From positions 434,001 through 498,000 of the forward strand of contig NZ_CP120683.1 of the NCBI RefSeq assembly GCF_030506325.1: DNA of 64,000 nucleotides. The letters are read 5' to 3'. The translations under genes were made by a program, and so were the position numbers. Within the stretch, counting starts at the first letter, position 1, and the number at the start of each line of letters is the position of its first letter. This document shows, piece by piece, positions 54,380 to 62,690 of the stretch. This DNA comes from Tunicatimonas pelagia. Lineage in GTDB: Bacteria; Bacteroidota; Bacteroidia; Cytophagales; Cyclobacteriaceae. A model generated the notes under the pieces. That model was not told the DNA's origin, did no database searches, and worked only from the letters and a program-made list of their open reading frames with translations.

Positions 54380-54537
54380 AGCATGTTTAAGTTTTTATCC
54401 TTTGACCTGCGAATCCACCTTTAGTCCCTGCATCTCCTCAATTTTATCCGTCATAGCTAAGCTATGCCATCAAAATTTGAGTCATTCAGGAACTAAATCT
54501 TGAATTTTCGGTCTCAAAAACAAAACTTAAACATGCT
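54380..54537. mobile_element. MITE-like palindromic element, copy 2
   Basis: 158 bases bounded by a perfect 16-bp inverted repeat AGCATGTTTAAGTTTT, with the central palindrome CATAGCTAAGCTATG at 54452-54466. No coding capacity. It matches the element at 28248-28410 in end motif, TTTTATCCTTT next to the left end, length and central palindrome. It starts 18 bases after the nqrE stop. Confidence 0.75.
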
Positions 54538-54544
54538 TTAACTT

Positions 54545-54581
54545 AAGGTTTTGTCAGTAGTGGCAAAACCTTTTTTATTTT
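54545..54581 (+). terminator. Rho-independent terminator after nqrE
   Basis: AAGGTTTTG (54545-54553) pairs with CAAAACCTT (54564-54572) and a run of T follows to 54581. It ends 10 bases before the DUF502 start codon, so that gene needs a promoter overlapping the hairpin or read-through. Confidence 0.85.
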
Positions 54582-54590
54582 AGGGAAAGT

Positions 54591-55175
54591 ATGAAAAACC
54601 GAAGTTTACCCACGTATTTTTTCAGAGGTTTGCTCTTCGCCGTTCCGGTAGCTCTCACCATTTATATTTTGGTAGTTTGTATCCGATGGCTAGACAGTCT
54701 CATTGATATATCCATTCCTGGTTTGGGGTTACTCACTATTCTTGCTTCAGTCACGCTTATTGGCTATTTGGCCTCCACCCTATTAGCCGCTCCCCTATTC
54801 CGCTTGCTAGAGGAATTACTAACTCGCTTGCCTTTAGTCAATATCATTTATTCTTCGTTAAAAGACTTGATATCTGCTTTCGTAGGCGACAAGAAGAAAT
54901 TTGACCGTCCGGTGCTAGTAGCACTAAGCGATGACCTCACCATTCGCAAGCCGGGCTTTATCACGCAAGATAATTTGGCAAAGCTTGGTTTAGTGGATCA
55001 AGTAGCCGTTTACCTTCCCCATTCTTATAACTTTTCTGGCAATTTATTTATCGTCCCTAGCCAGTACGTTACTCCAATTGAAGCCTCCAGTACGGAGATC
55101 ATGAAATTTATTGTTTCTGGTGGTGTTTCCGGCTTAGAAGAACACTTAGGTGGTATGCCTCATGAAAAAGTATGA
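54591..55175 (+). CDS. DUF502-family membrane protein
   Basis: 194 residues. Two TM segments (about 10-30, FRGLLFAVPVALTIYILVV; 44-66), then a soluble domain with LPLVNIIYSSLKDLISAF and VAVYLPHSYNFSGNLFIVPS, both typical of DUF502. Plant and bacterial homologues (LCV-like) are poorly understood. It overlaps the following FAD oxidoreductase by 14 bases. It starts 10 bases after the nqr terminator. Confidence 0.9.
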   Translation: MKNRSLPTYFFRGLLFAVPVALTIYILVVCIRWLDSLIDISIPGLGLLTILASVTLIGYLASTLLAAPLFRLLEELLTRLPLVNIIYSSLKDLISAFVGDKKKFDRPVLVALSDDLTIRKPGFITQDNLAKLGLVDQVAVYLPHSYNFSGNLFIVPSQYVTPIEASSTEIMKFIVSGGVSGLEEHLGGMPHEKV

Positions 55176-56610
55176 TTGCGTAGTTATTGGCTCCGGGCCT
55201 AATGGCTTAGCTGCGGCCATTGAACTGCAACGGTCGGGCTTATCAGTGCTGGTGTTGGAGGCGAAAGATACAATTGGTGGCGGTGTCCGCTCCGAAGAAC
55301 TTACCCTGCCGGGATTTATTCACGATGTTGGGTCAGCAATTCATCCACTGGGAGTAGCCTCGCCTTTTTTGAGTCAACTTCCTCTGGCCGATCACGGATT
55401 GGAATGGGTATATCCCCCAGATGCGGTAGCACACCCAATGGATAACGGAGTAACGGTAACACTAAACCGTTCAGTAGAAATTACCGCTGATTCGCTAGGA
55501 GTTGATGCTGAAGCTTACCGAAGTTTAATGAAGCCTATTGTAAACAATTGGAACCAGATTGCACCAGATTTTCTAGGGCCGCTTCGCATTCCTAAGCATC
55601 CGCTAAAGCTGGCGGGTTTTGGTCTGAAAGCGTTACGCTCTACCACCTCACTAGCAAACTCGCTCTTTAAAACCCCCGAGGCAAAAGGCTTTTTCGCAGG
55701 CTTGGCTGCTCATTCAACATTACCACTCGAGAAAACAGCTACATCAGCAATTGGCTTGGTTTTAGGGGCACTAGGTCATGTAGTTGGCTGGCCATTTCCT
55801 AAAGGAGGGGCCAAAGCGATTACCGACGCATTAGTATCTTACTTACAATCATTGGGCGGAGAAATAGAAGCTGGGCGAGAAGTACGGGCGATTACCGATA
55901 TTCCACCTTGCCGAGCTACTGTATGGGATGTTACCCCTTGGCAATTATTAGAGATTAAGGGATTAGCTCTTCCGACCAACTATCGTAAGCAATTACAGTA
56001 CTTCCAGTATGGGCCTGGCATCTTTAAAATCGATTGGGCTTTAAGCGATCCTATCCCGTTTAAGAACCCAAAAGCAAACCAAGCAGCGACCATCCACTTA
56101 GGAGGAACTTTGGAAGAAATAGCTTTATCAGAGCGCGATGCTTGGCATAAAAAGCACACTTCTCACCCCTACGTGCTACTGGTGCACCAAAGCCCGTTTG
56201 ACTCCACTCGAGCTCCTGTAGGAAAGCACACTGCCTGGGCTTACTGTCACGTACCCCGCTATTCGCTTCAGGATATGACTGAGGCCATTGAAGCGCAAGT
56301 AAAGCGATTTGCCCCAGATTTCCGAGATACTATTCTGGGTAAGCATACGATGCATACCCGGCAGGTAAATCAGTACAATCCCAATTATATTGGGGGAGAT
56401 ATCAACGGAGGAGCTCAAACCATCAATCAGATATTTACCCGACCTACCTTCAGCCTCACCCCCTACCGAACTGCAAAAAAAGGAGTGTATCTCTGTTCAT
56501 CTTCTACCCCACCCGGCGGTGGTGTTCATGGCATGTGTGGTTACCACGCCGCCCAAACGGTGCTAGGCGATTTATTTCCTGATGCACAAAAAAAAGCATC
56601 ACCTCAATGA
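55162..56610 (+). CDS. Phytoene-desaturase-like FAD/NAD(P)-dependent oxidoreductase
   Basis: 482 residues from ATG 55162 (MKKYDCVVIGSGPNGLAAAI). The N-terminal Rossmann dinucleotide site is GSGPNGLAAAIELQ with the acidic Glu at the end of beta 2 (LVLEAKD); the C-terminal GGVHGMCGYHAAQTVL binds the flavin ribityl region. It resembles CrtI-type desaturases and all-trans-retinol saturases, but no carotenoid genes are nearby, so the substrate is open. It overlaps the DUF502 gene by 14 bases. Its last codons contain the terminator hairpin of the convergent SnoaL-like gene. Confidence 0.87.
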   Translation: MKKYDCVVIGSGPNGLAAAIELQRSGLSVLVLEAKDTIGGGVRSEELTLPGFIHDVGSAIHPLGVASPFLSQLPLADHGLEWVYPPDAVAHPMDNGVTVTLNRSVEITADSLGVDAEAYRSLMKPIVNNWNQIAPDFLGPLRIPKHPLKLAGFGLKALRSTTSLANSLFKTPEAKGFFAGLAAHSTLPLEKTATSAIGLVLGALGHVVGWPFPKGGAKAITDALVSYLQSLGGEIEAGREVRAITDIPPCRATVWDVTPWQLLEIKGLALPTNYRKQLQYFQYGPGIFKIDWALSDPIPFKNPKANQAATIHLGGTLEEIALSERDAWHKKHTSHPYVLLVHQSPFDSTRAPVGKHTAWAYCHVPRYSLQDMTEAIEAQVKRFAPDFRDTILGKHTMHTRQVNQYNPNYIGGDINGGAQTINQIFTRPTFSLTPYRTAKKGVYLCSSSTPPGGGVHGMCGYHAAQTVLGDLFPDAQKKASPQ

Positions 56611-56613
56611 TGC
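56588..56613 (-). terminator. Minus-strand terminator inside the end of the convergent oxidoreductase gene
   Basis: On the minus strand GCATCA (56613-56608) pairs with TGATGC (56601-56596), followed by eight T (56595-56588). It terminates the SnoaL-like gene. The same bases encode the last residues of the oxidoreductase (Lys-Lys-Ala-Ser-Pro-Gln). Confidence 0.75.
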
Positions 56614-56643
56614 CTTCAAGGTTTTAATTATTAGTATTTACGA

Positions 56644-57006
56644 TTAGCTCCCAGCATTGTAGTAGAATCGCTCATTGACGATATGATCGCCATCCCACTT
56701 CTGTACGGCTACCTGCTCCAATTTCACCCGGTTATCATCCTGAAAGGTAACATCCATCCAGGACTCTACCGTGGTTACCTTATTTTCTTCATTAGAGGCA
56801 ATTGATCCTACTCCCGCTCCATGAAACTCCTTGATGCTGGATAAAAACTTTTCCTCGTACTGACGATTAACATCTTTGCCCTCTCTTCGGTCACCCGTAG
56901 CCTCTACCATTACACAGTTTTGGTGGTAGTATTTATCAAATGCGTCTAATAGCTGACCAGAATTTATCATGTTGTACAGGTCTTGAGCTTTTTCTTGATA
57001 AGTCAT
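56644..57006 (-). CDS. SnoaL-like/NTF2-fold protein
   Basis: 120 residues: helices MTYQEKAQDLYNMINSGQLL and FDKYYHQNCVMVEATGD at the start, then RREGKDVNRQYEEKFLSSI and four beta strands ending in HIVNERFYYNAG. This matches the NTF2/SnoaL fold, often a small enzyme or binding protein. No signal peptide. It stands alone, convergent to the FAD oxidoreductase. Function unknown. Confidence 0.8.
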   Translation of the reverse strand: MTYQEKAQDLYNMINSGQLLDAFDKYYHQNCVMVEATGDRREGKDVNRQYEEKFLSSIKEFHGAGVGSIASNEENKVTTVESWMDVTFQDDNRVKLEQVAVQKWDGDHIVNERFYYNAGS

Positions 57007-57145
57007 AATAATTTTTATTAAGTTATAACAAATGTTGTATATACAATATACGAACGATAGATCATAAAGTTTAGGTCAATAGGAATTATTTATCAGATAT
57101 TATATTGAGTAGAAGAGCAATACACAGAAAATGAATCGCTTATTT

Positions 57146-58741
57146 TCAATTAAATGTGTAACGGAAACCTAACCTCAAACCAAACGATTGAGGTTGACTA
57201 CTAAACGTAGCTTGATCATTAGCCAAATTGCTCAGTGCAAACTGGTAAGAAGGAGTAAGTGATAATGAATAGTTTTGTACCAATTGATAGAACACCCCGC
57301 CCGAAATCATTCCACTGAAGTACTGATTATTAAATGGGCTATTACCATCGCGACTGATGGTGGAGGAAGCATACTGGTCGGAAGAAATCCGATTACCTAA
57401 GAACAAGTTAGCAGCTATTCCTGGGCTTACCTGCAGGGTCACCTTCGAGAAGCGAACATTATACCCAATAAGCAAAGGAACCGATATAAACTGAAACTGA
57501 TTAGCTACTTCGCTAGGATTACCAGTAGAATTAGTATTATAATAATTAGCGGCATTCACTTCGGCATTGGTGGCTACCAATGGGTAACGCTCCCCTGACT
57601 GCAAATTAACTACGGTGTAGCGGGTTTCAGTAGTTGTCTGAAAGTTTTGAAAATCTAAACCAGATTCAATGCTCCAACGCTCCCCCAGTTCTAACCCAAA
57701 ATTGAATCCGTAGCTAAACGAAAGCGATGAATTATTTTCTAAGCCCTCTTCTATTTCTACTACTGGGGATGAACCTAAATTACTGTTGCTAAACCGGGAT
57801 ATAATCAAATTATCCGCTTGAATATCAAAGCCAGGAGGACTAAATGACTCCCCGTTTGGCACAAAGTCAGAAGAAGGCCCGCCCGAGGATTGAGATTGGA
57901 AGTTTGGATCAAAAAAGCTCGGTGCCATAGCTAAGCCAGCAAAAAATTGGACACCTTGCTTCTCTGATTCGCGAGGGAATTCTTCTCGGTACTGGGGTAC
58001 TAAATATAGCTGGTCTACATTATCTACCCAAGTAGGAGCGTGTAGAGCTAAACCACCGAGCGGTAGGGCAGATAACCGCCCTACCTGATGGTTAGAGAGA
58101 AGTACCTCTTCTTCCGAGCTTACTTCTTCATTAGGGAAAATAAGCGTCTTGGCGGTAGTTAGCTCAGCAATTGTGCTGTTTGCCGATACCGCTTCATTTT
58201 CTTCATTGGTTATCACTACGTCATTACTAGCAATTGCCCCTTGTTCCGTTTCCGATGGTATGTTACCATCTGACCTGAGCGGAGCACTAGAAGACTGATT
58301 ACTATTAGTTGCGGTGTTGCCAGCAATTGATGCTTGGTTTGGTAAATTAGCTTTTTGGGTTTGGGCGTCCCCATCAGCAATAGTAACTTCGGACTGCTCT
58401 CCGGTAGCATCACCTTTATCTGGTACTCGGGCAATCTGAGAATTACGACGATCTACCATTGGTTGGTTTGGTTGCTCAATGGTTGCCTCGGGTTGTTCAG
58501 CTATGGTACTAGAAGTATCGAAACGGGTAAGAGTATACCAACTTAACCCAGCAATACAAAGTAGCAGTATTGCTGCTGCCGCTCGGTAAAAGAAAAAGCC
58601 GCGTTTATATTTACCACCTTCTTGAGCCGCTAATTGTTGATCAATATTCTTCCAGACATTGGGCGAAGGGGGCATCTCTGCCGACTCAAAAGCCTTCTGC
58701 CACTGCTCCTCGTACGATTGATTTTCGGATGAATTAGCCAT
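57146..58741 (-). CDS. Membrane-anchored anti-sigma-like protein with outer-membrane beta-barrel end
   Basis: 531 residues. N-terminal cytosolic part with the anti-sigma-like WKNIDQQLAAQEG, one TM at about 51-68, a long low-complexity Ser/Gln/Glu/Asn region and a C-terminal half of beta strands ending in SFGLRLGFRYTFN, a terminal aromatic typical of outer-membrane barrels (PorT/OmpA-like). This form commonly follows ECF sigma genes in Bacteroidota. It overlaps the sigma gene by 8 bases. Probably the sigma factor's regulator and an envelope-spanning sensor; partner binding is inferred. Confidence 0.8.
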   Translation of the reverse strand: MANSSENQSYEEQWQKAFESAEMPPSPNVWKNIDQQLAAQEGGKYKRGFFFYRAAAAILLLCIAGLSWYTLTRFDTSSTIAEQPEATIEQPNQPMVDRRNSQIARVPDKGDATGEQSEVTIADGDAQTQKANLPNQASIAGNTATNSNQSSSAPLRSDGNIPSETEQGAIASNDVVITNEENEAVSANSTIAELTTAKTLIFPNEEVSSEEEVLLSNHQVGRLSALPLGGLALHAPTWVDNVDQLYLVPQYREEFPRESEKQGVQFFAGLAMAPSFFDPNFQSQSSGGPSSDFVPNGESFSPPGFDIQADNLIISRFSNSNLGSSPVVEIEEGLENNSSLSFSYGFNFGLELGERWSIESGLDFQNFQTTTETRYTVVNLQSGERYPLVATNAEVNAANYYNTNSTGNPSEVANQFQFISVPLLIGYNVRFSKVTLQVSPGIAANLFLGNRISSDQYASSTISRDGNSPFNNQYFSGMISGGVFYQLVQNYSLSLTPSYQFALSNLANDQATFSSQPQSFGLRLGFRYTFN

Positions 58742-59276
58742 GTTTCACCTCCCCAGTTTCAGTAATTAAATCTCTAATCAGCGAACGGGCCCGGGCGTAC
58801 TGAGATTTGGACGTTCCTTCGCTGATACTAAGCATATCGGCAATTTCTTTATGCTTGTACCCCTCAACAGCGTAGAGGTTAAAAATAACCTGGCAGCCCT
58901 GAGGTAACGATTGCAGAATTGCCAGCAAGTCACGGTAGTTATAGTTAGCAATTTCCGCATCTTCATCGCCAAGATGATGAACTTCTTCAATATCAAGATG
59001 CGGATATAAATAGACCTTCTTCCGATGGTGATTAAGGGCAGTGTTGATAACAATGCGCTTAATCCAGTATTTGATCGCTGATTCACCCCGAAATTTCTCC
59101 AGACTATTAAAAATTTTGACAAAAGCTTCTTGCAGTACATCCTCAGCATCTTCGCGGTTCTTACAATAGCGCATGCACACCACCATCATCTGACTGGCGT
59201 ACTGTTCGTACAACTCGTGTTGAGCCAGTCGCTCACCTTTAATACAGCGAGCAACTAGCGCTTGTTCATTCTGCAT
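58734..59276 (-). CDS. ECF RNA polymerase sigma factor (sigma-70 family)
   Basis: 180 residues. Sigma2 region with MMVVCMRYCKNREDAEDVLQ and EAFVKIFNSLEKFRGES, region 2.4 IKYWIKRIVINTALNHHRK, and sigma4 with LPQGCQVIFNLYAVEGYKHK and EIADMLSISEGTSKSQYARA. It is translationally coupled to its anti-sigma/barrel partner. A likely autoregulated promoter lies about 50 bases upstream. Confidence 0.95.
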   Translation of the reverse strand: MQNEQALVARCIKGERLAQHELYEQYASQMMVVCMRYCKNREDAEDVLQEAFVKIFNSLEKFRGESAIKYWIKRIVINTALNHHRKKVYLYPHLDIEEVHHLGDEDAEIANYNYRDLLAILQSLPQGCQVIFNLYAVEGYKHKEIADMLSISEGTSKSQYARARSLIRDLITETGEVKHG

Positions 59277-59591
59277 GTAACTTGCTGAATAACCGCAATA
59301 GTTGGAATTAGGTCGTTTTCATTAGTGTAGACAACAACATTGAAAAAAACGTTGGAAAACAACTAAAAAAATTTTGGGAAACATGGAAGATAGACGCGAA
59401 AAAATGCAAAAGCACCGGTGAAGGACAAACGGTGAGAAGTAAAAGTAGCATCCACCTTCAGCCTCATGATATCTATCTTGTACCATTAAATAAGAAAGAC
59501 TTCAGCATAAGACAATGCGTGAAGCAATGTCCCTGCCGAAGCCTTAACTCAAACCACAAAGTAAAATCTAACCCGTATTTCTCTTTACTCG
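59277..59591. other. Upstream region of the ECF sigma gene
   Basis: 315 bases. Apart from the ECF-type promoter at 59327-59354 I see no gene or strong repeat. The right half is the 3' side of the YfiR-like gene and has no clear terminator. Confidence 0.4.
59327..59354 (-). promoter_or_regulatory. Candidate ECF-type autoregulated promoter
   Basis: On the minus strand CAACG and T-rich run, then GTCTAC at 59332-59327, with about 18 bases between AAC and GTC. The AAC/GTC pair and the T tract in the spacer fit ECF-dependent promoters. About 50 bases upstream of the sigma start. Confidence 0.5.
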
Positions 59592-60101
59592 CTAGTACGT
59601 TTTTGCGGCTAAGCCTGCCAAAGCACCGGCTACTTTAAATCCAGAGTTAGTGGCAGCTTTCTGATTTAGTTCAAATCCTAATTTTGATTCTTTAGTAGCT
59701 ATAAAGTTGATATGCGAACCTTTTGACTGAATATTTTCGAGTTCAGTAATCACTAGAGCACCACTAGCTTGTAATGCTTGAATATCCTCTGGTTTTACCC
59801 GAACCCCCTTGGTAATAAAAACTATTTGACTATTCTTAGCTTCACCAGCGTTTTTACACTTACGTACCACAAAGTTTTGCCCCTTAATCGTCTTCTTCTT
59901 CGTTGAGATATCAACCATCTCACGGTACGCTTCGCCTTCACCTAACACACTGACCGTAAAGTTCTCACCTGCCTTATCAGCGGGCCATTCAATATATCGG
60001 CTAAAATTATATATCAATATAGTATGATATTTATATTGCTGTGCCTGTGCAAATCCTGACATGAACAGGATCAAACAAAGCGTTCCTACAATTGCTTTCA
60101 T
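59592..60101 (-). CDS. YfiR-family (DUF4154) periplasmic protein
   Basis: 169 residues with a signal peptide (1-20, ending AQA). After it YKYHTILIYNFSRYIEWPAD and FTVSVLGEGEAYREM, then NSQIVFITKGVRVKPEDIQA, and GSHINFIATKESKLGFELNQ near the end are the usual landmarks of YfiR. In Pseudomonas, YfiR represses a diguanylate cyclase in the periplasm; here no partner is nearby, so the role is unknown. Leader is very AT-rich. Confidence 0.88.
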   Translation of the reverse strand: MKAIVGTLCLILFMSGFAQAQQYKYHTILIYNFSRYIEWPADKAGENFTVSVLGEGEAYREMVDISTKKKTIKGQNFVVRKCKNAGEAKNSQIVFITKGVRVKPEDIQALQASGALVITELENIQSKGSHINFIATKESKLGFELNQKAATNSGFKVAGALAGLAAKTY

Positions 60102-60460
60102 AATATGTGTTGTTGTTTATCTGCAATATTTACTTCCGCACATTACAAATATCATATATAAATTAGAAAAATTATATATTATATTAGAAATTTTATTACT
60201 TGTGTATTCTGTACTATAGTTGGGTGAAAATTTGGGATAGTCAGTAATAAATGGATAATAGATGTTTGCTGTGGCTACTAAGCTGTATTATAGTCCGTTT
60301 ACTCAGACCAGTACAGTTTATGTAGGATTACTATCGTTTACAGTAGTACTTTCGTAATTTGGTATTTATTCCCAAAATGAGAATTTGCTGAGTTTATTCT
60401 TAAACAGAATTATCTATAATACTTCGTTGTTAAATCAATATATGATGAATATCTAGGTCT
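60102..60460. other. AT-rich divergent intergenic region
   Basis: 359 bases, strongly AT-rich at 60160-60220. No coding frame, repeat or clear promoter pair recognised. Confidence 0.4.
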
Positions 60461-60748
60461 ATGTTACTTGACATTGCGCTGTTTGGACTAGCTTTTCTTC
60501 TGGCAATCCCGGCTATTACCGGCTATTTTGCCTACAGCCACGGTCGTTCATTCTGGCTATGGTTTACTCTGGGTTGTTTTTTTCCGTTCATTGCTAATAT
60601 TATTCTAGCTATACTGTGCTGGAAAGTGGCTCGCAAAGAAGAGCGGCGACGGGTAGGAACACTAACTCGGTACGAGGATGGTTACATGGGAGTGGAAATT
60701 ACAAAAGTGGTGAAAGCTCACCCCCGCCATCAAGATAACCCATCGTAA
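60461..60748 (+). CDS. Small membrane protein, hypothetical
   Basis: 95 residues. Two TM segments (about 2-26, LLDIALFGLAFLLAIPAITGY; 32-54, FWLWFTLGCFFPFIANIILA), then a basic cytosolic tail (KEERRRVGTLTRYEDGY). It has no domain I recognise. It is 56 bases before the DUF1080 gene and may share transcription with it. Confidence 0.65.
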   Translation: MLLDIALFGLAFLLAIPAITGYFAYSHGRSFWLWFTLGCFFPFIANIILAILCWKVARKEERRRVGTLTRYEDGYMGVEITKVVKAHPRHQDNPS

Positions 60749-60804
60749 TTTTGACTTATCTCAGAAAATCATAATTTCATGGATTCAAATCTATCCACTA
60801 ATCC

Positions 60805-62679
60805 ATGAAATACGCATCACCTAGTCTACTACTCTCTTCTTTCTTTATCCTCATCTCTTGTACTACTTCCGATTACATCGAAAATACCACACTCACTTAT
60901 CTGCCTAGCCAAGCTATTTCATTAACGGAGTTATCTGCTTTTGAAGAATCATCGGCGAATTGGAGCTTAGCTGGTAGTGTATACGCTAATCGGAGTGAAA
61001 AGAGTGCCCTGGAAGTAGAACCAGGTACGGGTATACTAGCCAACCAGCCTCGGGAGGACGCTCAGGGCAATTTGTTCACCACTTTTGAACACGGCGATCT
61101 GGATTTAGAGCTAGAGTTCATGATGCCTAAGTCTTCTAATTCGGGAGTATATCTTCAGAGTAGGTACGAGGTACAATTACTAGATAGTTGGGGAAAAGAT
61201 AGCGTTAGTTTCGCTGATTGCGGAGGCATTTATCAGCGTTGGAACAATGACCAGGGCTACGACGGTAAAGCTCCTCACACGAATGCTTGCTACGCTCCGG
61301 GGCTGTGGCAGCACTTATCTATAAAATTTGAAGCACCTCGGTTCGATTCTTCAGGAAAGAAAATACGGGATGCGATGTTCCGGGAAGTTAAACTGAATGG
61401 AGTACTGGTTCATGAAAATGTAGCCATAAGCGGCCCAACCCGAGCCGCAGCTTTTAATGACGAACAAGCTATAGCACCCTTAATGCTTCAGGGCGACCAC
61501 GGCCCAGTGGCTTTTCGTAACATTCGCTACAAACGCTACGGATCAGAAAAGATCAAGCTGAGCAACATTTCGTACGAATACCACGAAGGAAAATTTTTAA
61601 CTCCCGATACGCTGGCTACTCTGGAACCAAAAGATAGTGGTGCTACTGATTCAATTAGCTACCAGCTATCGCCTCAGCCTCAGGAGTATGCTTTGGTTTT
61701 TTCCGGTACCCTTAACACTCCCACCCGTGGCGACTATTTGATGACACTAAAGACAGCCGGAGCGAGCTGGCTCTGGATCGACGATAAACTAGTGGTAGAT
61801 CACTTACAAGGGCAAGACCTTAAAACGCCAGGTTACGGACAGATTCAGTTAGAAAGTGGCGAGCACTCCTTCAAATTAGTTTTTAGTAAACTCGGACGTG
61901 GCTGGCGACAAGGTTTGGCCTGGGAATACGAAGGGCCGGAGATTCCGGTAACGGCACTACAGGCTCCTGGCTCAGTTCCGAAGCAGCAACCTCCGCCCCC
62001 ACACGTAGTTGAAACAGTATCCGAACCGGTTCTTCAGCGAGGTTTCTGGTGGGTTGATGAAGAGACTAAAAAAACGCATACCTTAGCAATAGGATTACCC
62101 TCTCAAGTAAATTACGTGTACGACTTACGTAGTGGGGCACTGCTGGCCGGTTGGGGTGGCGATTTTGTGGATGCTACCCAAATGTGGCACAGCCGAGGAG
62201 AAGATCAGTCGTTAACCGCACTGGGTGGAGTTATTCCGTTTCAGGTACATCCCCCGTTCGCTCAACTTGCTTCTACCCAAGCCAGTTGGCCCGACTCAGT
62301 TGATTTAGAGTCCAAGAACTTTCGCTACCAGGGGTACCAATTGAACGCCGAACGTATTCCGGTATTTGAGTACAAATTAGGCGAGGGTACTTTGTACGAT
62401 GAGATTGAGCAGCGTAAAGGGGAACGTAGTTTAACCCGAAACATTACAATTAACCAAAACCAAATAGCTTCTTCCTGGTACTGTTTGGTGGCCGAAGGCA
62501 GCTCAGTAGAGAAACTACCGGATGGAAGCTACAGCGTAGACGATCATCGGTACTACGTAACCATTGATAAGGCTGCTAGTGCGCCTATTGAGCGAAACCG
62601 AAATGGTAAAACTCAACTACTGCTACCACTTATCGCCCGAAATGGTGAAACCAAGGCATCTTATACCATCATCTGGTAA
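60805..62679 (+). CDS. Lipoprotein with DUF1080 (3-keto-disaccharide hydrolase-like) and PA14-like domains
   Basis: 624 residues. Lipobox ILISC (Cys at about 19). The N-terminal DUF1080 domain (about 40-245) has the landmarks FEHGDLDLELEFMMPKSSNS, GVYLQSRYEVQLLDSW, IYQRWNND and GDHGPVAFRNIRYKRY. From about 285 to 390 a PA14-like carbohydrate-binding region follows (YALVFSGTLNTPTRGDYLMT, WLWIDDKLVVDH). The last 220 residues have no firm assignment. DUF1080 domains bind or hydrolyse glycans and 3-keto sugars. It is 11 bases before a sorbosone-dehydrogenase-like gene. Confidence 0.85.
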   Translation: MKYASPSLLLSSFFILISCTTSDYIENTTLTYLPSQAISLTELSAFEESSANWSLAGSVYANRSEKSALEVEPGTGILANQPREDAQGNLFTTFEHGDLDLELEFMMPKSSNSGVYLQSRYEVQLLDSWGKDSVSFADCGGIYQRWNNDQGYDGKAPHTNACYAPGLWQHLSIKFEAPRFDSSGKKIRDAMFREVKLNGVLVHENVAISGPTRAAAFNDEQAIAPLMLQGDHGPVAFRNIRYKRYGSEKIKLSNISYEYHEGKFLTPDTLATLEPKDSGATDSISYQLSPQPQEYALVFSGTLNTPTRGDYLMTLKTAGASWLWIDDKLVVDHLQGQDLKTPGYGQIQLESGEHSFKLVFSKLGRGWRQGLAWEYEGPEIPVTALQAPGSVPKQQPPPPHVVETVSEPVLQRGFWWVDEETKKTHTLAIGLPSQVNYVYDLRSGALLAGWGGDFVDATQMWHSRGEDQSLTALGGVIPFQVHPPFAQLASTQASWPDSVDLESKNFRYQGYQLNAERIPVFEYKLGEGTLYDEIEQRKGERSLTRNITINQNQIASSWYCLVAEGSSVEKLPDGSYSVDDHRYYVTIDKAASAPIERNRNGKTQLLLPLIARNGETKASYTIIW

Positions 62680-62690
62680 CAAAAACTATT

